A DNA stretch of 64,000 nt, from positions 11,299,001-11,363,000 of the forward strand of contig NC_082611.1 in the NCBI RefSeq assembly GCF_030936135.1. Reading direction: 5' to 3'. A program made the position numbers and the translations under genes. Positions 37,601-49,600 of this stretch are shown here, in pieces (position 1 is the first letter of the stretch; each line of letters opens with the position of its first letter). Source of the DNA: Gavia stellata. Its lineage: Eukaryota; Chordata; Aves; Gaviiformes; Gaviidae. The notes under the pieces are model-generated. The model ran no database searches. It was not told the DNA's origin and saw nothing but the letters and a program-made list of their open reading frames with translations.

Positions 37601-40600
37601 GTCTTCCTTCTATCTGATTATTTAAGCACCACTTTGTTTTCCTTGGACCAATGTTTTTTTTCCTGTTCTCTTGTCAGGTTTTTGTGGCTGACCACTTTAT
37701 GAACCACTGTATCATAAGTGGTTGTATCAATGGTATATAAGTATCAACAGTACCAATTTCTGAAGTGGTGCAACTGCTTCCCCGTAGCTCAAGGAAGGTC
37801 AGCTGGAACAGGTTGCTCAGGGCCATTTCCAGTCAGGTATTGAGTATCTGCACAGATGGAGACTCCACAATCCTCTGGGCAATGTTGTTGGCAGTGACTC
37901 ATTGGCAATGCTCTTCCTAATGTGGTGCAAGATGCTGTTGGCCTTCTTTGCTGCGAAGCGTGCATTGCTGACTCCTGGTCAGCTTGTTGTCCACCAGGGC
38001 TCCCAGATCCTTTCCTGCAGAGCTGCTTTCTAGCCCCCAGCATGCATGGGTGACTACAGCTATTCCTCTCCAGATGCAGGACTTTGCATTTCCCCTTGTT
38101 GAACTTCAAGGGATTCATCTGAGTCCAATTCTCCAGCCTGTCCAGGTCCCTCTGAATGGCAGCACAACCATCCAGCTTATCAGATGCTCTGCAGTTTTGT
38201 ATTGTCTGTGAACTTGCTGAGGATGCACTCTGTCCCAGCATCCAGGTAATTAATGAAGGTATTAAACAACACTGGCTCCAGTAATGACTTGCCTTCAGCT
38301 TGACTTTGTGCCACAGCTATGCTGAAAGAAAAGAATTTTAACCCTCCCCTTGTCTAAATGTGATTTAGCTTAAGAAAGACTTGTGAAGGTAAATGCTGCT
38401 GTGATAGTGTGATTTTCTTCTTACAATTCTAAATAAGCTCTAGAGTAACCTATGATGCCTAAGATCTTGGGGATGATTCACATGTATAGTAAACAACAAA
38501 CCTATCCCAAATGTTAAGTAAGATTAGTAATCTGTGCCTTATCACAGAGAGAAGTGTTTGTTTTCTGCACGCGCAAGTACCACAGCTGAGATTCCTATAA
38601 GCTTTTTATTGCATAGCAGAACTAGTATCTGAAAATTATAAAGCTTTCTTTAAAAAAAAAAAAAAGTATTTAGAAAGTTACTATTTCTGCTTTTGATAAC
38701 ACATTAAACCGAACCTACTCACTTTGAGGGAAGGAGAGATATGTGTAAGTGGGTTTGACATTCATGTGATGTAGGGCAATTGAGACAATGCAAATACTTT
38801 ATCATTTAATATTCATGTTTCAGGTTATAGGAATTGTATATTCATATTTCTTTGACTCACCTCCCCCACAATTTTAGAATTTGCAGTGACACATGGGTGA
38901 ATCAGATATTTGTCATACACATACCTTTTTAAAGAATAGATAAGGAGCTTTTATAACAAGATCTAAAGAGGTGCTTACTTAGGCTAATTTATATTTTTAA
39001 ACAAGTTTATTGAATTTCTCTTATTGCTATGGAAACTGGGTATGTTGTGTTCATTGTTCTTCTGAAAGTCAGTTTACCTTGTCACGTGATAAAAAGTGTC
39101 AGGAGCTGCTTAGGTACAACAAATTCTTGTGTCACTGCTTATTTTGGACTTTGGATGCGTTTCTTTAATGATTCATTGCAACTAATTTTCTAGCACATAA
39201 GAAACTTTGCATATAGTTATTTTGGAATATAGGTTTTTCTTCTAAATTCTTTTGTTGGTTCAATTTGCACACTGTAGATGATGCTGCTGCAATAGTAAGA
39301 ACAGTAAATTTTTTACATAAATATTATTTTAAACCAGGAATTTGGGCAAGCTGAATAATTTGAAAAATTTGAAATACAAAGTATTTCCAAAATTTTTGTT
39401 AAGTGCTGCATAATACACTAGGTGAGTGAGAGGAAACTAGGTTTCAGATAATTTTGTACTATTTACCTTGAAACCAATTGATCACGTGACTAGAGTAGAA
39501 AAATTTCAACTGTAATACTCTGAACATCTTAAGGCAAGGAAAATCATTCAGCAACAATCCAACTATTGTAATTTGATGAACAAATATGCTTCAGATTATG
39601 AGAACTGATATTTATGTGTGTCCCCAAAGCTCCTGTGAACAATTTGACGTAAATATCTTCCTGAAGGCTTTGAGAACACAAATTTCAGTGACATGTCATA
39701 GAATCATAGAATGGTTTGGGTTGGAAGGGACCTTAAAGGTCATCTAGTTCTAACCCCCCTGCCATGGGCAGGGACACCTTCCACTAGACCAGGTGGCTCA
39801 AAGCCCCGTCCCATCTGGCCTTGAACACTTCCAGGGTTGGGGCATCCACAACTTCTCTGGGAAACCTGTTCCAGTGCCTCACCACCCTCGTGGTGAAGAA
39901 TTTCTCCCTAACATCTAATCTAAATCTACCCTCTTTCAGTTTAAAGCCATTACCCCTTGTCCTATCACTACATGCCCTTGTAAAAAGTCCTTCTCCAACT
40001 TTCTTTTTAAGCCCCTTCAGGTACTGGAAGGCTGCTATAAGGTCTCCCCGGAGCCTTCTCTTCTCCAGGCTGAACAACCCCAACTCTTTCAGCCTGTCTT
40101 CATAGGAGAGGTGCTCCAGCCCTCTGTCAGTGTTGAAATGATTACTTCTGGATATCTGCAAAATTGATTTATTCAGCTGGTCTCCTAGACTCTCTGAAGA
40201 GTTTCTGGTCTCCTAGACAAAATGCTAGCTTGCTTAGAGAAATTTTCCTGAGTTACCTAAGTTCTCTTTGAAAAAATTCTTAGGTCATTTTGGTTTCAAG
40301 TAGTGGTAATCTCATTCTTCCATGTGAAGTATTTGAATAGCTCTTTCATAACAGTTATGATATTGTTTCAAAAAGAATAGTCTTAGCATTCAACCTATTT
40401 CCTAGCCTTGCAAAAGAATAGACTAAATAGATTCTCTAGTATAATTTTGTAAGCTGTTTTTTTTGTCTTTTTTTTTTTCTTTTCTCCTCATCAATGAACT
40501 TTTCTCAGAGTGCATGGACACACTGTGCCAGTGGCTTCTTGGCAATGCTAAAGTTTTTTAATTGAGATTCTTTTTTCTGTATGGAATACTATTACATCCC

Positions 40601-43600
40601 TTTGTGAGGCAAAGAAATTTATGGAAGTTGACTGTGAAACTGGATAATCTCAGATTCTCAGACTATATTCAGAAATGTTGGAGGAAAGCATTTTACAAAG
40701 GGCAGGCTTTGTAGCAAGAAAAGCAGATAGAAAGAGATGATAATGCACTGTATAGGGAAATGGGGGATGAGAATTTGACTGTGCTTTATCTTACACTTTT
40801 ATGTACCTTCTGTTTACTGTACATTCTGTAACTTAATATGCCTCCTTTTATCTAGTGTCTGTATTATTTAAGCCACATTGCTTTTGGATTTGGCATTTTA
40901 TATTAATCTGTTTTACAACATTTCATTCAGAGCCGTAGTGCTTCAGTGATGGGTGAAATGATGTGTTTTGCATCTTGAAATGATTGCATCACTTACCATA
41001 AGCAGCAGCTTAGAGTGAGGAAAAAATGTCTCTTGTTCCTGGTTGTGAAAACTAATTCCTATATTCAATGATTTTTTTTTTTCCTGCTTAGTTGACATGT
41101 CATAAGTTACAAAAACATTTTATAAAAAGAGTGAGATCTGTTATTTCATAAGGTAAACTACTTCCTTGTATTTTTTTATCCACAAAGCCATTTTTGCTTT
41201 TTCAGATGTGATATCGATGCTAAGATAGAGCCCTTTCATAATTTAGATTTGAACACAGTCTATGTTTTGTAGCTATCATGAGAATAGTTTTCAGTTTATC
41301 ATGCATATGATGTTTGTCTTTCATGACAAGCAGTTAAGTTTATCACGTTATTCCTCATTAAAGTTTTTTTCAGAGATTGGTTTTATGCTATAATCTCATT
41401 ATATTGTATATAGTTCAACTTCTCCTTCTATGAGTAATAGTTCTCATTTTTTGTATTTCGTTTAGGGTATAGATGATTATAATTGATTGTGATCTTGCAC
41501 CTCGTAATAGTAGGATCATAGCATAATTCACGTTGGAAGGCATCTCTGGAAGTCATCTAGCCCAACCTCTGTGTATAGATTCTACATATTCTTGCAGTAC
41601 GCTGCTTATTTCAATTCATTCTCAAGATTTGTGCAATTTTTTTATTATTTGGAGATTTGGTACCTTTATAGTGTTTTCTAAAACACTTAAGTTTTTATCA
41701 AGACTTAGACATCTGTTGGATTTTTTTTTTTTATTTTGTAAGCCTGAATTTAGAAATAAGACATCTTTTAGGAGTAAGCTCCCCAGAAAGCACTTGTTAG
41801 TATCTGATGTTTGTGCCAGAAACTTAATTACAGTATTCTTCAGGCCACTGTAGTTGAGATACACGAGAAACTACTCTTTTTCAAATTCTTTTCTTACCAT
41901 GCTCAGTTTACAGAAGCCCTAGAGGAATTTTTCTATCTTTTTCAAGAAGCAGTTGTGTGGGTTATTTTTTTTATTTGTTTTGTTTTTGTTTTTTCCTGTT
42001 AAGGTTTAGGAAAATAAGTCCTATAAGGCCTCTTCCTCTGCAACAAAAATAATAACATAAAGGTATACTGTTCTTTAACCTTTTAATAAAAGTTTTAGAA
42101 GTCAGCTTTTATAAAACACTTCCTTACTGGTTTGCATTTGTATTAACAGCCAGAAATCTAAGCAGCCAGATGCATCTAAGTTGACTTGCACAGTAGACTT
42201 TAACTGTGCTTCATGTATGCATACATGCTTTAATAAGCATATCTATCTGTCACAGAAACTTTGTGGATGTTACTGGAAAATAACCAACCTCCTTCAACTC
42301 CCCTTGTCCCCCCATAATGATAGTTTTTTCAAAAGGGATGCTATAGCACAAGGAAGGTGGGGGAGATTTCACCTGCAGGGCCTTGGTCCTTCTCCAAGAA
42401 TACAGCAGAAGTCCCAGCAGGAAGGCTGATCCACTGCTGTGTTCCAGATGAATAGCATCACGCTTCCATGCTGTCCTCCCTTTGATGTGAGAATGTGGTG
42501 CGTGTTATCCTGTTACATTCATCCTCTCAATATGAGAGTCCTTAGGGAACAGTTGCTACTTTTTCTGGCATGAATTAACTTGTTTGTGAGGATATGCATT
42601 TATCAGTAATATTGCATAGTATCTTTTCATTCATTATATACATAAAAGTCAGGTATAATTTCACAAAATGTGAACTTGTTTTATGCTGCTAAAAAAATAT
42701 CATTCTTACAGTAGTTTTGATTTTTCTTTTAGGCAGGTTTTCCTTAAATGCTAATTTTTAAGTAATAAAATTGAGAGGAAGTGTAATTATTTTTGCTTCA
42801 AAATTAGGCAAGGAATTGAAGGTACTGGATAACTTACATTTATTATATAATTGATCGTTCCTTGTCATTCCAGATAGTTTTCAAAAAAAAGATAGTAAGT
42901 TTGTTGTTGCTGAGGTGTTCTGTGGCTGTGTACCATTCATGAATATTTAAAGAAAATTTCTTTTCAGGAAAATTTGTTTCTGTATTAGTATGATCAATGT
43001 CACTAAATATTGCTATTGAAAAGTAAATCCTTCACTATTAATGTTTTATTTCATAGCTTTGATGAAAAGGATACCTTACACTAGTAATGCCCGTCAAGTA
43101 TTGCTGTATAAACAAGCCCTGACCATATGCATATTCTCGAAAGAAATTTACTTAATGTTTTTCCTTTTTCTGACTTTGGTTTCAGTACAGTAATTTAGTA
43201 GGATCCTTAAGATTTGTCTTATAATTTGTGAATACATACAGTGGTTTCTGGTGAATTTTCAAGTATGTGTAACAATAGAAATACTTAGAATTTTAGGGAT
43301 TTTTATGAGGTGGTATCTTCCATTTTAGAAAATGGATAAAAGTTACTCATGTATCACCATCAAAGTTTTTTTTTGATACTTACATTCCTCTTCTCTTTGC
43401 TTACAGTTGTTATTATGTACTGATTCATTACCATGATTAGTATTGTATTTTTCCTCTTAAGCAAAGACACTGTTAATATCTGACAGTAGATACACATAAT
43501 TTTGTAATATTCTGATTTATCGTCAGGAAAAGTACTAAAGCAAAAAGCTAACTACAGAGTTTAATTGCGTCTTAAGTAATTTCACTGAATAAAAGTGCTA

Positions 43601-46600
43601 TAGAATAAAATATATTCTGCTAAAAAAGGTGGATCCTTACTGCATTAGCTTATAAATAGAGTGTTTATTGGAACCTGAAAATATCTTTATCTGGTTTTCT
43701 TTGGAGAATAGTCACAGGACTATGGAGAAACTCTTACAGTTGCTTGAAAAAGCTTCAGATGGAATAAAATTTATAAATGCCACACATCTATAACAGCAGG
43801 ATAAGTTTCTGTATTTAAATGTGTTTGTATTTCTCTAGTCATACTTTTGGAGAGATTTTGGAGATAAATCTGCTCTGTCAGAAACTAACTTTGTCTTAAG
43901 GGAAAAAAGTGGGGACATCCATATGGTTTTTTCTTTGTCTTAAAGACTTAAAGCTTCAAAGATGTTCTGCTAATCTGCTTCTTATATGTACCCAAATATT
44001 AATAAATCATAGAGACCTGGGGAGGAGTTAAATTCTGGTTTCGTAGGATGCTTTAAATCCATTTTTTTGTGTGATTGAATTTCAAACTTTAGTATTTTTT
44101 CAATGTAGCTCTTAATGTGCAGTTTTCCAGTTTTATAATCAAACAACCAAAGAAAAGTATGTCTTGTATCATTGTTCTGCATGAGTAATCACCAATGGTA
44201 TAAAGCTTAATCAACAATGCACACTAGACCTCTGCCATTTGATCAAAAAGAGTAATTTGTAGGAATACTGGATTGTCATCCTCTATCATTGAGCTGATAC
44301 AGGGTAAAATGACATCACTTTGCCTTTCAGCTACTTACTAACATGGGAGAAGTGATCAGGCAGGGAAATTTGTTATAATTGAGGTTTTGGAGATGGGTGT
44401 GCTTTTAGTGGCATAGTTTTCCATTTTTGTTCTCCCATATGTTTCAGCCTGATTTTTTTTTTTCTTTCTTTTTTTTCTCTATCCCCTTCAACTTGTACTT
44501 ACAGTCTTGTCACTTATTCTTCAGCACAGAATGTGGAATTGTTTGGAGCACTTCAAAAGATGCTGTTTTTGTGTTTTTTGTGTTTATCACTAGTGTCCTA
44601 ACAGGCTAGCAGTTTTGCTTCAGGTTAGATGGTAAAGTTTGGAAAAGTTGCAAAAATAAAGCTGGGGCCTTCACACAGAAGTATTTAACATCCTTAACAA
44701 TAGGTAATACTGTTAGGTCAGCTGGACAAGAATTTCTGCAAATCTGACTCTTAACTCCCATACAGGAGTTTTTCCTCCTATAAAATACTTGCTATGAATA
44801 TCTGATATAAAGCCTCTGGAAGTCATTAAGCACTTCTTAGTGAGTGCTTGCTAATTTTTTTTTTTTTTTTTTAAAACATGCTCTATTAAAAAGAGCTATA
44901 TAAATTAATATATATCAGGATGGGCCCTCTTTGGAAGCTAGCTAAATAGTAGTAATGAGAAAGAGATGTCAAAGAATGAGAAGTAATAAGATGATAAAGA
45001 GGCATATTAGAAAATTGTGACCAGGCCATGGTATCCTGCTTTGAATTTCAGTCTTGTATCAAAAACCTTAAGTGAATTAAAGTCTTTCTGAAGTTCATCT
45101 GTACTGTATCAATTTTAAGTCAATAGGCACAATAATAAAAAATGGAGATTTTTTTTTTTAATACTGTCTCAGTACAGACAGAGGGCACTGAGTCTATTCT
45201 CAAATGTAGGAACGAGATGGTGCATGATTATTTCATGAGAATCCTTAAAACTTAATAAATTGTAATTATATACAGTTATTTCCATGCAGACATATTTACA
45301 CTTCTGGTGAGAAATCTTTTTGTCTAGCTGTCATATAATTTTGTTTTATGAATAGATTATTTAGATTTGTTTTAATATAGTATAGAATTAAACTGTGTTT
45401 CTGATTTATTTTTTTCTTCATCTGATTATCGCGTCCATCTCTGGTGGAAATACGGACTTGTTCTTTTTAGTCTAGGAAATTCAAAATATTATAAAATGCA
45501 AAAAATCATCAAGGACTCTGTTAAAATTTCGTAGTTGGGCAATCAATAGTTTCTTCTCAATTATTTAGTAACCTCCTACTAAAGGTCTGAATAAAATTGA
45601 GGTTACATAGCTCAGAAAACTGATTTGAAATCCTCAGAAATATGAATGTAGTATCAGTCTAGAGTTTTTATATATAAATACGGCATTGCTCACTCACAAC
45701 AGCAGTTTATTTGTGTGTGTGTGTATGTTTATAGTATGATAAGGACCATCAAACATATTTGCATGTGTTTCTGACTACTTCTCATTCTTAAATAAATTCC
45801 CATAAAAAAAATGCCTACCTTTTTGTGTATAATCTGTTTACATACCTTCCTGTAATCTGTCACATATCAAGGGTTTCATCATTCCTCTGGCATGATTTTG
45901 ACCTGCCCATGTTCTCTCTTCTGTCTAACCAGTTGTGGGTTTCCTGTGTGTGATGTTATGTGCTGCACCTGTGGCACCTATGTATTTCTCCCCTTATATT
46001 TTCTTAAAGAAGAGTAAAAGTTGTCTTAATTCACTCTCTTGCAACACACGTTAGTTATGTTTCTTCCGTAGAAACAATTCGTCATACTTGGTTAACTGAG
46101 TTAATTTTCAGACATGCGATCTGTCAGATTTGTTTAAAATTCAGTCGGTTAGAATTGTTTTTATTTCCCCCCAAATATAAACTAAAGTGATTAATGTTGT
46201 TAGGTGGAGCTATGATAGTACCTGTTTTGAATACTTCTACCTTCCAAAGAAAATGAGACAGTCACAGGCACTGAAATATAACAGTCAAAGGGGTTAACTT
46301 AATTTCTTCTTCTATGGTTTTCATTTAGGAATGGTAATGTGGAAAAATTTTACCGTGAATATTGTTGCTGAAGTGCTGGCATTTTCTTAAATTATAAAAT
46401 CTGTTTCTAAAGCTGGATTCTTATTTGCTTGACTTTAAATACTTGGACAACTAGCAAAATGATTATCTAATTTTATACTGGCCATTCTGAATTTCCTTGT
46501 CTATTATCACATCCTTATTTTTTTAATTGGCTGTTGATTTAGATAGACTGTATAATTTTTCTGCCATCAATGTAGCATAGTATAGAAAAACCTAAATTAA

Positions 46601-49600
46601 ACAATTAATGCAAAGTTTTTGATTATGATATAATCTGTTTCACTGATGTGTTTATGTGGCCCTGGAACGCTAGTTTTCCTAGTACTCTGCTGTTGATGTA
46701 TTATTTAATGTGCAAGTAATATTTTTTTTCGTCTTGATGACACAAGTTAGATAAAGCTTATTATTACAAATAGTATGTTTGCTTCCATTGAAATGGGATT
46801 TCCTCTGTTTTGAGAAAACAATAATACTTATTTATTTATTCTGTTCTTTTTATCAACAGAGAAAATGAGGTGCTAAAAGTGCAACTTAAGAAGTATGTAG
46901 GAGCTGTCCAGATGCTCAGAAGAGAAGGTCAAACAGTGGAAGGTGAGGATAAAATGAAGGGGGGAAAAAAAAAAATCCATGCACAGGGTTTGTTTTTCTG
47001 TGATGCTACCATTGAGACAGAGTTTATTTGAGGTATAGTTATAGTAGCTGAATGATGGAAGTGACTCCTGGACTTACATAAAAAATGACAATGAAAGAAT
47101 AACCTGTGAACAGCCATGTCTCTAGTTTACAAGAATCTGCATTTTTTTTTTCCTGATTGATCCTGGAATGGATCTCTGTAGATAACCAGCCACCCAATCC
47201 AATGCAAACCCTGGTCCATAATCGACACTTCAGCCACACAAAACAATCCTAGTGTGGCTGGGGACATGGTTCATGCTTCCACATGCTACCCAGTATGACA
47301 TCAGCCCTCCTGTTGGAAAATACCAGCATCTGAAAAGATGACAGTTCTGATTCTATGAGAACTGTCCCTGATGCATCTCTGACTAGGCTATTTGCTGTTG
47401 TGTGAACAGTTTTGTAATCCAGATTGATAGCAAACAAAAAGAATGTTATGTGATTACATACTATCAAATTACTGCTGAGTAGAAACAATCAAGAAGTCTT
47501 TGCTTTCCTTGCTGAGTCTTTGCCAAAACAAATGAAATAATTTACATGAAAGTAGGGTTAGCAAGAGATAATTATAAACCCTATTCATCTCTTCCAACCA
47601 TGGTAGAGTAATATCTCCCAATAGTGAAAATAACATATTTGATATCTCTTTCCTTTTGAGAAAAATACCGATGTAGATTTTTGTACTTACTTTTACAGAG
47701 TGTTTTCTGGTAGATGAAATGATCTTTTTTTTCGTTAAGAAACTTTCCAGAAAAAGCTGTCAGATGAAAATTTAATTTAAAAAATAATCTGTTACTGTGA
47801 TGTTGGAATAGAAGAATAATTATTTTGAGGAGAGAAAATTTAGTTTGTCTAGATTATACTGTTAGTATTGTTTTGGAGATCAGTATTTGCAGACTGTTTG
47901 AAATAGACTCTCTATTAAGACCAGACATTTCACTTTCTTTTTTAAGTTGCTCTGACTCTAATGAGCAGATTCTATATCTGAAAGGTAACGAGTTAAGTTA
48001 TCAGTACTGTTACCTGTTTTTCTTTAGTGGTCAGTGGTGATAGAAGTGTCCATGACAGAATGAATTGGAGTCTTGATTCTCAGTCATCTTCTGGTGGGAC
48101 CCACTGACTACAGAAGGTGTTTTGAGAGATGAGGTGGCTTTTCAGAAATTGGCACCATCTGTGTCTTTTTTTTTTTTTTTAACTGTCAATATTGTGGTCA
48201 TATAAGTGGCTGTATGAATGAATACTACATTAATTCTGCTCTTAAGGGCTAGTCACTATACTTATCTGTAGTTTAAAAACTTCATTCATCCTTAAAAGGA
48301 TTTTTGTTAGTGAGAACACATGTTTTTACTTCTGACTTTGCTGGAGTGTAGTGATTCATATTAAGAATTATTCACAAAACCCATCGCTTAAGCTTCTTAT
48401 AATAGCAGAAATTATCCTTCATTAGATACTGACAGTTTCCATGATGAGTGTAATTATAGGAAAAGAAAAAAAAAATTCCTAGGCTAGCTATATTCTGCCA
48501 TGTTAAAATTATGCAAATTAGTGAATGATAAGAATAGAAACTGAGTAGGATGGTCAGATTTTATAGATGAAAAAGGGGGATGGAACAGTACCAACATTTC
48601 TAAAAATGAATACATGTATGCTTTATGCACAAAGGATATTTAATCAATCCACAGTAATTTTCTGTAATATTTATCATTAGTGACCAGAATAAATTTCAGC
48701 TACGTGCACTATTTGTAATAATTTTTCTTATATTCTAACTTTGCATATTTTTATGAAATGAAATATTTTTTTTTTCTTAGCTGCCATTGGAGACTTATTT
48801 GAAATTTTTGGTAGTACTGGGGCCTCTGACTCAAAAAAGTACTTAAGCATGTAAATGATCCCTGAGAGCTAATATGTTTAGATACACTTCAAAAAAGGAG
48901 AGTGAAACAAAGAAAAGTGTTTTTCTTTTACCAGAGTTATAGAAACTATTGCACCCATGGTTTATAGATATAACTTGCAGTATCTCATTGTAGGCATTCA
49001 TATTTTTCAGATGTAAGCCTTTGTAATTAAGAATATTTGCATTATTAGAAAGAGCTGTTTGTACTTTTCAGTACATAAGTCATTGTGTATCTTAAGATAA
49101 ATTACTGAATTCCAATTGTGGTATAATTTAAAGTGACCGTAACAACTTGTCTCAAGTCATTGTGTTCTTAATTAGCTTACATGCCTAAAAGGATTAGAGA
49201 GTATATTTACAAGACCTGTTTTGTTACTGTGTTCTGAGATTGTGACAATTTTGTGACGAATATAGGATGAAGAAACTACTGTTTTCTCTGCTTTTGTAAT
49301 TTTAAGTTAAAATTCTTGTTGGTTTCTAATATATTAATTTACACACTCATAGGTTAAGGTTCTTGAATTCTAACTAGCCTTACATGAAGACAGGGACATA
49401 GAATTCTGATCTGTTTAAACTTGGAAAACTCCTAGCTGTCCTCTTTTGCTGTAACATTAGGAAATTGTCTTCATAAAGGAGCCATAAACTTGCATACAAC
49501 TGATTTCACTGCTGCCCTATGCTATCGTAATGACTAATTTCAATGATGATTAATCTTCTTCCAAATGGTATAAAAACAAAAGTCTCAAAGGTGTTTTAGA

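Larger units (their letters stand above)
36374..46859 (+). other. SNX29: SNX29 intron (10486 bp) with three CR1 fragments
   Basis: The largest complete intron seen. It holds minus-strand CR1 pieces at 37785-38310, 39697-40129 and 41513-41572, an 18-T run (44855-44872) and a short GT microsatellite (45712-45726). The rest is AT-rich with no recognised exon. The acceptor is TTTTTATCAACAG. Confidence 0.8.

Noticed and set aside
37789..38241. 150-codon minus-strand open frame as a gene
   Set aside because: It lies wholly within a minus-strand CR1 copy with an internal deletion; it is transposon-derived and broken.
39784..40161. 125-codon minus-strand open frame as a gene
   Set aside because: It is the C-terminal tail of a CR1 reading frame in a 5'-truncated copy, without the catalytic reverse transcriptase region.
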